The notes beneath the pieces were generated by a model. That model had not been told where the DNA came from, searched no databases, and saw nothing but the letters and a program-made list of their open reading frames with translations. A stretch of DNA of 27,185 nt from a virus, in the IMG/VR virus record IMGVR_UViG_3300047380_000086, positions 1-27,185 of that record, one strand, 5' to 3'. Shown piece by piece: positions 5,930 to 11,317 of this stretch. A program made the translations under genes and the position numbers. Each line of letters opens with the position of its first letter. The first letter of the stretch is position 1.

Positions 5930-5980
5930 CCAAAAGTTTATTTAAACTTTATACCATAGTATATGGTCGGACACTTTTGG
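5930..5980 (-). promoter_or_regulatory. Nested inverted repeats; probable operator/promoter of the leftward operon
   Basis: Three inverted repeats lie within 51 bases: outer arms CCAAAAGT (5930-5937) and ACTTTTGG (5973-5980), an 18-base palindrome AAAGTTTATTTAAACTTT (5933-5950), and ACCATA-GTA-TATGGT (5953-5967). On the minus strand the last one contains TATACTATGGTATA, a good -10 candidate in two registers; I see no strong -35. AT-rich palindromes ahead of a long co-oriented operon point to a regulated promoter. That it is a promoter is inference. Confidence 0.65.
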
Positions 5981-6020
5981 GAAGTTTAGATTGTGGCAAA
6001 ACCCCCTAGGTTACGCAGCG

Positions 6021-6107
6021 TCACGGGATGAAAATTACACCGAGAGTCGCAACCAAAAGGACAGCGATGTAGATTCCGAAGATTAGTTTGTCTTCACGGT
6101 CGCCCAT
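6021..6107 (-). CDS. Possible 28-residue single-span membrane peptide
   Basis: The frame reads MGDREDKLIFGIYIAVLLVA followed by TLGVIFIP: a charged head and one clear transmembrane helix from about residue 8 to 27. AAGGTG lies eight bases before the ATG. It could be a tiny membrane protein (holin-like, superinfection-related or a toxin), but no family can be assigned at this length. It sits alone between the 139-residue gene and the operator region, and its stop codon is part of a degenerate copy (11 of 13) of the TGACGYWACGTCA palindrome at 6011-6023. Confidence 0.5.
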   Translation of the reverse strand: MGDREDKLIFGIYIAVLLVATLGVIFIP

Positions 6108-6141
6108 GTTGAAGCACCTTGTTGATAGAGTTGATAGAGTT

Positions 6142-6163
6142 GAGAGGAGCCGAAGCTCCCCTC
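6142..6163 (-). terminator. Stem-loop after the 139-residue gene, no U tract
   Basis: Nine-base arms with one mismatch around a CGAA loop (TTCG on the minus strand), starting ten bases after the upstream leftward gene ends. No run of T follows on either strand, so it is either a weak terminator or an mRNA end-protecting hairpin. Next to it, at 6120-6143, GTTGATAGA is repeated in tandem. Confidence 0.45.
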
Positions 6164-6173
6164 GGGGGGTGAC

Positions 6174-6593
6174 TCACGCCACCCGTTCTCTGAGCTTGCT
6201 GAAGTTAGCAGGCTTGGCAACTTTGTTAGGTGCGGGACGCTTGTTTGGAGTCCAGACTTCACCGCCTGTCAGTGCAGCGAAGACTTCACAGTCGGCGTTG
6301 TGACGGACTTGAAGCTCTTCAAGCTCGGGGAGGAGCGTGTTGATCCAGCGTTCTGTCCGCTCCATAGCGTATGTATTCTTCTCATCTACAGCGATGTCGT
6401 ACTCAGCAAGTGAATCAGCGATCTGTTTCTTCTTGAAGGTGAGGCTGTTGTGAGATGTGTAGCAAGCATCACGACCTAAGCCGATTAGGAATTTATCGTT
6501 GATGATTGGGCCGTCAGCAGACGGTTTGTCTGTAGTATGGTAGTTAATTACTTCGAGCTTGAGCTGTGCTAGTTTGGATACGTTCTTAGTCAT
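6174..6593 (-). CDS. Hypothetical phage protein (139 aa), first leftward gene
   Basis: I do not recognise it. It is hydrophilic with a basic, Pro/Lys-rich C terminus (TPNKRPAPNKVAKPANFSKL) and a central predicted helix (AMERTERWINTLLPELEELQ). The start at 6593 is supported by AGGAGAACTAGAAC. That leader, including the first codons, is mirrored on the plus strand at 6829-6857, so the 5' end of this gene is one arm of a large inverted repeat. As the most upstream leftward gene it is likely expressed first after infection. A nucleic-acid-binding role would suit the basic tail but is not shown. Confidence 0.75.
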   Translation of the reverse strand: MTKNVSKLAQLKLEVINYHTTDKPSADGPIINDKFLIGLGRDACYTSHNSLTFKKKQIADSLAEYDIAVDEKNTYAMERTERWINTLLPELEELQVRHNADCEVFAALTGGEVWTPNKRPAPNKVAKPANFSKLRERVA

Positions 6594-6596
6594 GTT

Positions 6597-6863
6597 CTAG
6601 TTCTCCTATTAGTCAAGAGGCCAACCCTCTTGATGCAGACCCAGAGACATGCCCACAAATCCCAGCTTGCTGGGGCTTGACGTTCGCAACTGCTTTCCCC
6701 AGCAGGCTCAGGTGGTGCTGGCACAACGCTAGCCACACACACAATAGCCAATGCTAAGAATGGAAAGTAGTTGCGAATGTTTTGTGGAGCTTGTCACGCA
6801 GGGCAAGACAAGAGGTTGGCTGATTGACAGGAGAACTAGGTTATGACGACGAACCCAAAGTAG
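6597..6863. other. Structured non-coding element with mirrored leaders
   Basis: No gene of convincing length. The ends are perfect 11-base inverted arms (CTAGTTCTCCT at 6597-6607 and AGGAGAACTAG at 6829-6839), extended by a gapped match around CCAACCCTCTTG and its complement near 6811-6820. Inside, ACGTTCGCAACTGCTTTCC (6680-6698) pairs with 6762-6780 at 17 of 19 positions, both mismatches being G-T wobbles if transcribed in the plus direction. A competing pair joins 6665-6675 to 6697-6707. At the right end the mirrored ribosome site is followed by ATG and a six-codon frame (6843-6863) that stops at TAG. It could be a structured RNA, a replication origin or a relic of an inverted duplication. 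Confidence 0.6.
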
Positions 6864-6887
6864 TGCAGCCTCAAGTGATGGGGTGAT

Positions 6888-6904
6888 TGTTATAGTATGG
6901 TTTA
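6888..6904 (+). promoter_or_regulatory. Extended -10 promoter candidate, rightward
   Basis: TG, one base, TATAGT matches an extended -10 element. The 14-mer TATAGTATGGTTTA (6891-6904) matches TATACTATGGTATA of the leftward control region (minus strand 5963-5950) at 12 of 14 positions, so both outward directions may share a promoter type. No clear -35 is visible. Confidence 0.4.
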
Positions 6905-6950
6905 GCCTGTCAATAGCCCGAAGAGGTAGAATGATACCTATTTACGTTAG

Positions 6951-6963
6951 TGACGCTACGTCA
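6951..6963. repeat. Palindromic 13-mer TGACGYWACGTCA, copy 2
   Basis: TGACGCTACGTCA, preceded by AG and followed by CA. It lies in the non-coding region about 90 bases ahead of the small terminase gene, five bases before a TTGACA sequence (6968-6973) that could serve as a -35. No good -10 follows that hexamer. Confidence 0.75.
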
Positions 6964-6997
6964 CATATTGACAAGCAAGTTGGAAATAGTGCCTGTT

Positions 6998-7020
6998 GGG
7001 GGGAGAGAGGGAGAGGGGGG
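6998..7020 (+). repeat. G-rich polypurine tract
   Basis: Twenty-three consecutive purines containing two runs of six G and one run of three. It could form a G-quadruplex or a polypurine/polypyrimidine structure. It lies just upstream of the small terminase gene, where packaging sites are often found. Confidence 0.7.
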
Positions 7021-7052
7021 CAAGCAATGGGATTAAGTGATGGTATGTACGG

Positions 7053-7433
7053 ATGACTAAGGTGATGAATACAAGACAGCTGACTAAGAAACAGACAGCA
7101 TTAGTTGACACCATTGTAGCAAGAGGGTGTACGATAGCTAAGGCAGCAGAGGAAGCTGGATACAGTAAGGGTGAGTCTGGAAGAGTAACTGCTACCAAGA
7201 CTATGAAGCTACCACATGTGCAGCAGTACTTGATGCAGAGGATGAACGAGGAGTTCGGGCTTAGTGCTACCTTGGCAGCTGGAACGGTGAGACGGCTAGC
7301 CATGAATGCTAAGTCAGAGTACGTTCAGCTAGAAGCTAGCAAGGATTTACTAGACCGAGCAGGCTATAAGCCGATAGATCGTAGTCAGGTTCAGGTAGCT
7401 GGTGACATACGAGTCAGTATTGATCTTGGCTAG
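7053..7433 (+). CDS. terS: Terminase small subunit
   Basis: The small terminase subunit recognises the packaging site and hands the DNA to the large subunit. The N-terminal part (LTKKQTALVDTIVARGCTIA, then KAAEEAGYSKG) is the helix-turn-helix of the Terminase_2 kind. The phrase KLPHVQQYLMQRM and the C-terminal LEASKDLLDRAGYKP are also typical of phage small terminases of this size (126 residues). The ATG at 7053 has no strong ribosome site; an in-frame ATG at 7065 is the alternative. It is the first rightward gene after the control region. Unusually, about 2.3 kb and ten small genes separate it from the large subunit. Confidence 0.85.
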   Translation: MTKVMNTRQLTKKQTALVDTIVARGCTIAKAAEEAGYSKGESGRVTATKTMKLPHVQQYLMQRMNEEFGLSATLAAGTVRRLAMNAKSEYVQLEASKDLLDRAGYKPIDRSQVQVAGDIRVSIDLG

Positions 7434-7660
7434 GCGAGTAGGGATACTCCCTGCTAGGGTGATGCTTTCTCTGAGATTTGCAGGGCGTAGGACTGGCTAG
7501 ATACGGGGGTAGGGGGGAAAACTAGGGCTTAGCTAGTGTGACATGGTCCCCCACAAACATTATTAGCCCTCAAGGCTCGATCACCCTGCGCAACGAGCCG
7601 AGATACTCCCTGCTATTCTGTGCGGTTGATAATTATTTTTTCTTTAGCTAAGGTCCGATC
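7434..7660 (+). other. Structured gap after the small terminase gene; packaging-site candidate
   Basis: No gene seen. It contains: a near-perfect hairpin AGTAGGGA-TAC-TCCCTGCT (7438-7456); GATACTCCCTGCTA twice as a direct repeat (7443-7456 and 7602-7615); GGCTCG and CGAGCC arms (7574-7579, 7594-7599); AGGGTGAT near 7456 and its complement ATCACCCT near 7579; G runs of five, six and three (7505-7527); and four CTAG sequences within about 80 bases. A cos or pac site is possible because of position. It may also hold a promoter, for example around the AT-rich 7626-7645. Confidence 0.5.
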
Positions 7661-7777
7661 ATGAGCAGATTTAAAAAGAAACCAGAGCCGACACCTCCTC
7701 CTCGACAGGACATGACGAAGGTCAAGGCTGCATTACAGAGTACAGGTTATGGTAGCGAAGAAGCATCAGAATCCTAG
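7661..7777 (+). CDS. Small hypothetical protein (38 aa), Pro-rich
   Basis: The frame reads MSRFKKKPEPTPPPRQDMTK and ends GYGSEEASES. AAGG lies nine bases before the ATG at 7661, and the stop overlaps the next gene by 29 bases, which fits the coupled style of this cluster. I do not recognise it. The short Lys/Pro-rich head followed by a Gly/Ser tail is reminiscent of the small proteins found near portal and terminase genes in podoviruses. Evidence is coding layout only. Confidence 0.55.
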   Translation: MSRFKKKPEPTPPPRQDMTKVKAALQSTGYGSEEASES

Positions 7778-8036
7778 CGGCGGCTTAAACGCAGCTGGCC
7801 GCGCCCACTTTAACAGGACCACGGGTTCCAAGTTGAAGGCTCCTGTTAAGTCTGGAGACAACCCCCGCCGTGCTTCTTTCCTTGCTAGAATGGCGGGTGT
7901 TAAGGGTCCGATGAAAGACGAGAAGGGTCGTCCAACTCGCAAGGCTTTAGCATTGAAGGCATGGGGCGCTTCTTCTCCAGAAGATGCCCGGAGAAAAGCT
8001 GCTGCAATAACCAAAAGGAACAAGGCCCGTGGGTAA
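7749..8036 (+). CDS. Basic protein resembling DUF6321-type phage proteins (95 aa)
   Basis: The sequence follows a pattern I associate with small basic phage proteins of the DUF6321 kind: GGLNAAGRAHFNRTTGSKLK, then APVKSGDNPRRASFLARMAG, GPMKDEKGRPTRKALALKAW and a basic end. The order GL-AAGR-N-TGS-LK-PV, RRASF-ARM and KALALKAWG is distinctive. Their function is unknown; strong positive charge suggests contact with DNA, for example during packaging. The ATG is weakly placed for a ribosome site and overlaps the preceding gene, so coupling is likely. It overlaps the next gene by eight bases. Confidence 0.75.
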   Translation: MVAKKHQNPSGGLNAAGRAHFNRTTGSKLKAPVKSGDNPRRASFLARMAGVKGPMKDEKGRPTRKALALKAWGASSPEDARRKAAAITKRNKARG

Positions 8037-8277
8037 CAATACTTTGAAGAAACCGATTACCAAGCAAGCTGTGTACGAGCGTTTAGATAAACAACTTGAT
8101 GACATGGAAAAGGCGCACAACAATAAGCCTTTAAAGCGCATTAAGCGTGCTATTATCAAGGCGTTTAATCTAAAGGGCATTCCTAAGAAGAACGATGTTA
8201 TCTCCAGCAAGCACTATTCATTGCTGAAGCGCGTTGAAAAGATGGAAGCTGACATGATTAAAGAGGGGAACAAGTAA
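8029..8277 (+). CDS. Small basic hypothetical protein (82 aa), GTG start
   Basis: I do not recognise this protein. Translation starts at GTG (8029) after AAAAGGAACAAGG, overlapping the previous gene by eight bases. The composition is Lys-rich with a helical central part (AVYERLDKQLDDMEKAHNNK, then PLKRIKRAIIKAFNLKG), and the end (HYSLLKRVEKMEADMIKEGN) looks like a short coiled coil. Its stop overlaps the next ATG by one base. The basic, helical nature would fit a DNA-associated or scaffold-like virion component. Confidence 0.68.
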   Translation: MGNNTLKKPITKQAVYERLDKQLDDMEKAHNNKPLKRIKRAIIKAFNLKGIPKKNDVISSKHYSLLKRVEKMEADMIKEGNK

Positions 8278-8609
8278 TGTGTTTCGGTGGAACAAAAGCT
8301 AAGAACGAAGCTGATCTCAAGGCAATGCAAGAGCGCAAGGCGATGGAGTCTGCAAATAGCAACGACAGCGGAGCTAGCAATACATATACAAGACCTACGC
8401 GTTCTACCTATAGATCTCCCTCGAGCAGCAATAACGTAACGCGTCCAAGGGCTAGACCCGTTGTTCGTCCTCAGGCTCGTACTGGCAACGCCTATCGTCA
8501 ATCAACTGGTCGACGTTTAAACCCAAGTCTTTTCCAGAGAGTTTTAGATACAAGCCCAACTTACAATGCAGCTAGTTATCTTAGCCGCAGATTTGACCCG
8601 AGAGGATAG
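8277..8609 (+). CDS. MCFGG-type small protein 1 (110 aa)
   Basis: First of three proteins in this window that begin MCFGG. After this head the protein is low in hydrophobic residues and rich in S, R, P and N (PTRSTYRSPSSSNNVTRPRA), so much of it is probably disordered. The C terminus is YNAASYLSRRFDPRG. AGAGGGG precedes the ATG, which overlaps the previous stop by one base. The shared head, also found directly upstream of the portal gene, suggests a common role in head or packaging assembly. That is inference; no enzymatic motif is visible. Confidence 0.7.
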   Translation: MCFGGTKAKNEADLKAMQERKAMESANSNDSGASNTYTRPTRSTYRSPSSSNNVTRPRARPVVRPQARTGNAYRQSTGRRLNPSLFQRVLDTSPTYNAASYLSRRFDPRG

Positions 8610-8612
8610 ACT

Positions 8613-8813
8613 ATGTGTTTCGGCGGTAAAAGCTCAGGACCAAGCGCGGCGGAGATGTACGCAAAGCAAAAGGTCAACTACGGGGCATTGCCTTCGTTGT
8701 CTCAAGACAAGGTTGAACGTAAAGCTCCTGAGATGAAGGACGTTGAGACACCAGAGCAGCGTATAGGAAGTGCGCGGCGTAGTTTACTTAACCCTTATGG
8801 AGCTGGATACTAA
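8613..8813 (+). CDS. MCFGG-type small protein 2 (66 aa)
   Basis: Begins MCFGGKSSGPSAAEMYAKQK and ends RIGSARRSLLNPYGAGY. Head, Gly/Ser-Pro stretch and C-terminal RRSL followed by a Gly-containing end match the third family member at 11318 (RGRRSLFRSGGAGAG), so the two are probably paralogues. The ATG at 8613 follows GAGAGGAT by five bases. The stop overlaps the next ATG by one base. No known domain; a minor virion or assembly protein is the likeliest reading. Confidence 0.7.
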   Translation: MCFGGKSSGPSAAEMYAKQKVNYGALPSLSQDKVERKAPEMKDVETPEQRIGSARRSLLNPYGAGY

Positions 8814-8998
8814 TGGCTTGGAAGATTGCTAACTCAGGAGAGGCTTACGATGGGCCTACTCACGTTCTTGCTGGAATTACCTACACAGGCGCAACGCGCA
8901 AGCCGGGGACTAAACGTCTGCTTTTCATTGCAGATGCCGAAGTAAAACCAGCGAAACCCAAGAAACCAGCCAAGGTGAAGAAGAATGGCAGTAAATGA
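8813..8998 (+). CDS. Hypothetical phage protein (61 aa) with basic tail
   Basis: The N-terminal 40 residues (WKIANSGEAYDGPTHVLAGI and TYTGATRKPGTKRLLFIADA) look like a small beta-rich domain of a type common in phage packaging regions, and the last 20 are a Lys/Pro/Ala tail (KPAKPKKPAKVKKNGSK). I do not know its function. The start overlaps the previous stop (TAATG) and the end overlaps the next gene by 14 bases. The tail suggests binding to DNA or to an acidic protein surface. Confidence 0.7.
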   Translation: MAWKIANSGEAYDGPTHVLAGITYTGATRKPGTKRLLFIADAEVKPAKPKKPAKVKKNGSK

Positions 8999-9152
8999 AG
9001 CGGGTAACTACACCAAACCAACAATGAGAAAGACCCTGTTCAACCGCATTAAGGCGGCAAATGTGCAGGGGACAGCCGCAGGTAAGTGGTCTGCTCGTAA
9101 AGCGCAGCTTCTTGCCAAGCGTTATAAGGCCGCTGGTGGTGGTTACAAATGA
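8985..9152 (+). CDS. Small basic hypothetical protein (55 aa)
   Basis: The protein reads MAVNEAGNYTKPTMRKTLFN, then RIKAANVQGTAAGKWSARKA and an end AGGGYK. The layout GNYTKP-MRK-LFNRIKA, GKWSARKAQLLAKRYK and a Gly-Gly-Tyr end is one I recall from many environmental phage gene clusters, without a known function. It is strongly basic and helical. The ATG lies within the preceding gene and the stop TGA overlaps the next ATG, so translation is coupled on both sides. DNA contact during packaging is a guess from charge. Confidence 0.7.
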   Translation: MAVNEAGNYTKPTMRKTLFNRIKAANVQGTAAGKWSARKAQLLAKRYKAAGGGYK

Positions 9153-9391
9153 AAGATCCGCAGAAGTCCCTCGTAAACTGGGGTAAGCAGAAGTGGCGCA
9201 CCAAGTCTGGAAAGAAGTCCAGTGAAACTGGGGAGCGCTATCTTCCCGCCAAGGCTATTAAAGCGTTGAGCAGCTCAGAGTATGCAGCGACAACCGCAGC
9301 TAAACGAAAGGGCAAGGCTCAGGGTAAGCAGCATGTGGCTCAACCGAAAGCTATTGCCAACAAAGTAAGGAAATATAGAAATGGAAAGTAA
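9149..9391 (+). CDS. Basic phage protein, DUF5872-like (80 aa)
   Basis: The sequence SLVNWGKQKWRTKSGKKSSE followed by TGERYLPAKAIKALSSSEYA and a Lys-rich end resembles DUF5872-type small phage proteins, in which W--QKWRTKSGK-S--TGERYLP-AAI-AL is the hallmark. Function is unknown. The protein is highly basic over its whole length. It overlaps the previous gene as ATGA and the next gene by 11 bases. Together with its neighbours it forms a run of basic proteins between the terminase subunits. Confidence 0.72.
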   Translation: MKDPQKSLVNWGKQKWRTKSGKKSSETGERYLPAKAIKALSSSEYAATTAAKRKGKAQGKQHVAQPKAIANKVRKYRNGK

Positions 9392-9536
9392 AGCAGTAGA
9401 AGGCGTAAACTTTATTCGCCAGAGAAAAGGCGAATCTGACGCCGAGTTTAAAAAAAGACAAAAAGCGTTTCGTATTGCAATGCGAAAGCGTAAAGCTAAG
9501 ATGGTTAGCGGCGCTAGAAACTCTGATTATAAATGA
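9381..9536 (+). CDS. Small basic hypothetical protein (51 aa)
   Basis: The frame reads MESKAVEGVNFIRQRKGESD, then FKKRQKAFRIAMRKRKAKMV and ends NSDYK. I do not recognise it. It is Lys/Arg-rich and probably one long helix. The ATG is inside the end of the preceding gene behind AAGGAAATATAG, and its stop overlaps the next start as ATGA. The coding assignment rests on this tight coupling and on the continuous frame between two accepted genes. Confidence 0.65.
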   Translation: MESKAVEGVNFIRQRKGESDAEFKKRQKAFRIAMRKRKAKMVSGARNSDYK

Positions 9537-9733
9537 GCTTTATCAGCACCTTAAAGCCCATGGAGCTACAGATGCTTCGTGGCATTGTTCGTAAGACTGA
9601 GTTTGCCTATGTTGAGGCCAAGCACGGCAAGTCTTTCGTTACCGATGCTGAGTGTGACAAGCTGATTGAAAGCATTGGCCCAGAGGTCGTGCAACGTATG
9701 ATTAAGTTCGGCGTAGATAAAGGACTGCGGTAG
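9533..9733 (+). CDS. Hypothetical phage protein (66 aa) preceding TerL
   Basis: The protein reads MSFISTLKPMELQMLRGIVR, then KTEFAYVEAKHGKSFVTDAE and ends KFGVDKGLR. It is mostly helical and mildly basic. I do not recognise a named domain, though short proteins of this type are often found directly ahead of the large terminase gene. Its TAG shares one base with the GTG start of the large terminase, so the two are probably made in fixed proportion. Confidence 0.7.
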   Translation: MSFISTLKPMELQMLRGIVRKTEFAYVEAKHGKSFVTDAECDKLIESIGPEVVQRMIKFGVDKGLR

Positions 9734-11256
9734 TGGTTGACTTTAAGTACAAGCCTGACGGTGATGTCCTAAAGGGCTTTATGAAAGACAACACGTTCTT
9801 TCGCGGCATACGCGGTCCCGTAGGTTCTGGAAAATCTGTTGCTTGCTGTGTCGAAGTATTCCGCCGCGCTCTTGAACAAAAGAAAACACCAGAGGGCATT
9901 CGGAAAAGTCGCTGGGCGATCATACGGAATACCAACCCACAGCTTAGAACAACGACAATCAAGACTTGGTTAGACTGGTTTCCCGAGGCTGATTGGGGAA
10001 AGTTTACTTGGTCAGTCCCATACACACACAACATAAAAAAAGGTGACGTTGAACTTGAGGTTATCTTCCTTGCATTGGATCGCCCCGAAGATGTCAAGAA
10101 ACTCCTATCTCTGGAGCTTACTGGTATCTGGATTAACGAGGCGCGTGAAATACCTAAGAGTATTATTGATGCCTGTACTATGCGTGTGGGTCGTTATCCT
10201 TCTATGCGTGATGGCGGTCCTTCTTGGACTGGCGTCATTGCCGATACCAACGCTCCTGAGGAAGATCACTGGTGGCCGATTATGTCTGGAGAAGTACCAA
10301 TCCCAGATCATATACCGCGTGAGCAAGCTAAGATGCTGGTCAAACCGGATAACTGGAGTTTCTATACGCAGCCCGCTGGCATGGTCGAAAAAAAGTCCAC
10401 GGAAGGCGAGATAGAAGATTACATTCCCAGCAAGGATGCTGAGAACCAGAAGAACATGATGAAGAGTTATTACCCGAACCTTGTTCAAGGTAAGACTAAG
10501 TCTTGGATTGATGTCTATGTAATGAACAGATTGGGTCACATACAGGAAGGGAAGCCGGTATATCCTATGTTCGCAACCGAAGTTCATGTCGCCAAAGAAG
10601 AAATACCAGTTGCCGCAAACGTCCCAGTGTACGTTGGCGTAGACTTTGGCCTGACCCCAGCCGCCGTATTGGGGCAAAAGGTGCGTGGACGCTGGTTTAT
10701 ACAGTCAGAAATTGTAGCAATAGATATGGGGATCGTTAGGTTCTCAGAAGTTTTGCGCCAAGAACTAGCAACTAGATTCGCTGCGGCTGGAGAAGTCATC
10801 ATTTATGGTGATCCCGCAGGTGATTTCCGCGCGCAAACTGATGAGTCAACTCCCTTTCACATCATGCGCGGAGCTGGCTTGAAGGCTTTCCCAGCGCCTT
10901 CCAACTCTGTTGACCTTCGACTTGAGGCTGTCTCCTCCCAGCTGACCAAGATGGTTGAAGGTAAGCCAGCAATATTAATTGATAGGCGCTGCCCACAGCT
11001 AATCAAGGGCTTTGAGGGTGGGTACGCCTATAAGCGTATGCAGGTATCTGGCGAAAGGTTTGCCGATAAACCTGATAAGAATATGTTTTCCCACGTCCAC
11101 GATGCAGCACAATACTTGTTTCTGGGTGCAGGCGAGGGCCGCGCTCTTATGAATAGTCAGAAGCCAGCCACTCCTACAGTGGCTAAACGTAACTTTGATG
11201 TCTTTAATAAAGGCCCAGCCAGACGAAAACGGCAGGGATTATGGGCGCGAATGTAG
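9733..11256 (+). CDS. terL: Terminase large subunit
   Basis: Packaging motor ATPase and nuclease. Walker A is GPVGSGKS at 28-35 and Walker B is GIWINEA at 131-137 with catalytic E136. The C-terminal RNase H-like nuclease domain begins at about 299 with YVGVDFGLTP (D304); D360 in IIYGDPAGDF and D457 in SHVHDAAQ complete the acidic triad. At 507 residues it has normal length for podovirus terminases. Translation starts at GTG (9733), overlapping the upstream stop by one base, with no strong ribosome site, so it depends on coupling. A 61-base leader with a candidate late promoter follows. All key residues are intact. Confidence 0.95.
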   Translation: MVDFKYKPDGDVLKGFMKDNTFFRGIRGPVGSGKSVACCVEVFRRALEQKKTPEGIRKSRWAIIRNTNPQLRTTTIKTWLDWFPEADWGKFTWSVPYTHNIKKGDVELEVIFLALDRPEDVKKLLSLELTGIWINEAREIPKSIIDACTMRVGRYPSMRDGGPSWTGVIADTNAPEEDHWWPIMSGEVPIPDHIPREQAKMLVKPDNWSFYTQPAGMVEKKSTEGEIEDYIPSKDAENQKNMMKSYYPNLVQGKTKSWIDVYVMNRLGHIQEGKPVYPMFATEVHVAKEEIPVAANVPVYVGVDFGLTPAAVLGQKVRGRWFIQSEIVAIDMGIVRFSEVLRQELATRFAAAGEVIIYGDPAGDFRAQTDESTPFHIMRGAGLKAFPAPSNSVDLRLEAVSSQLTKMVEGKPAILIDRRCPQLIKGFEGGYAYKRMQVSGERFADKPDKNMFSHVHDAAQYLFLGAGEGRALMNSQKPATPTVAKRNFDVFNKGPARRKRQGLWARM

Positions 11257-11317
11257 TTTGTGCGTTGAGTTTTTGTAAGTTTCGTGCTTACGAAGGGTAA
11301 AGCAAAGGAGATTTACT
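11257..11317 (+). promoter_or_regulatory. Leader with 11-mer TTTGTGCGTTG, upstream of the portal unit
   Basis: TTTGTGCGTTG at 11257-11267 is followed 24 bases on by TTCGTGC (11281-11287) within a GTAAG/CTTAC hairpin, then by AAAGGAG and the next ATG. The same two words at the same spacing (within one base) occur ahead of the tail fibre. It is one of few gaps in the rightward genes, so a promoter or processing site is likely. Confidence 0.5.

Noticed and set aside
6843-6863. Six-codon rightward gene behind the mirrored ribosome site
   Set aside because: Too short to claim as a gene; kept as part of the structured element, where it may be a leader peptide.
6956-7303. Minus-strand frame over the polypurine tract and small terminase gene
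   Set aside because: Runs antisense to the terminase gene and reads through the G-rich tract; no ribosome site.
10105-10677. Minus-strand frame of 190 codons inside the large terminase gene
   Set aside because: Antisense to a gene with all terminase motifs; no family resemblance.
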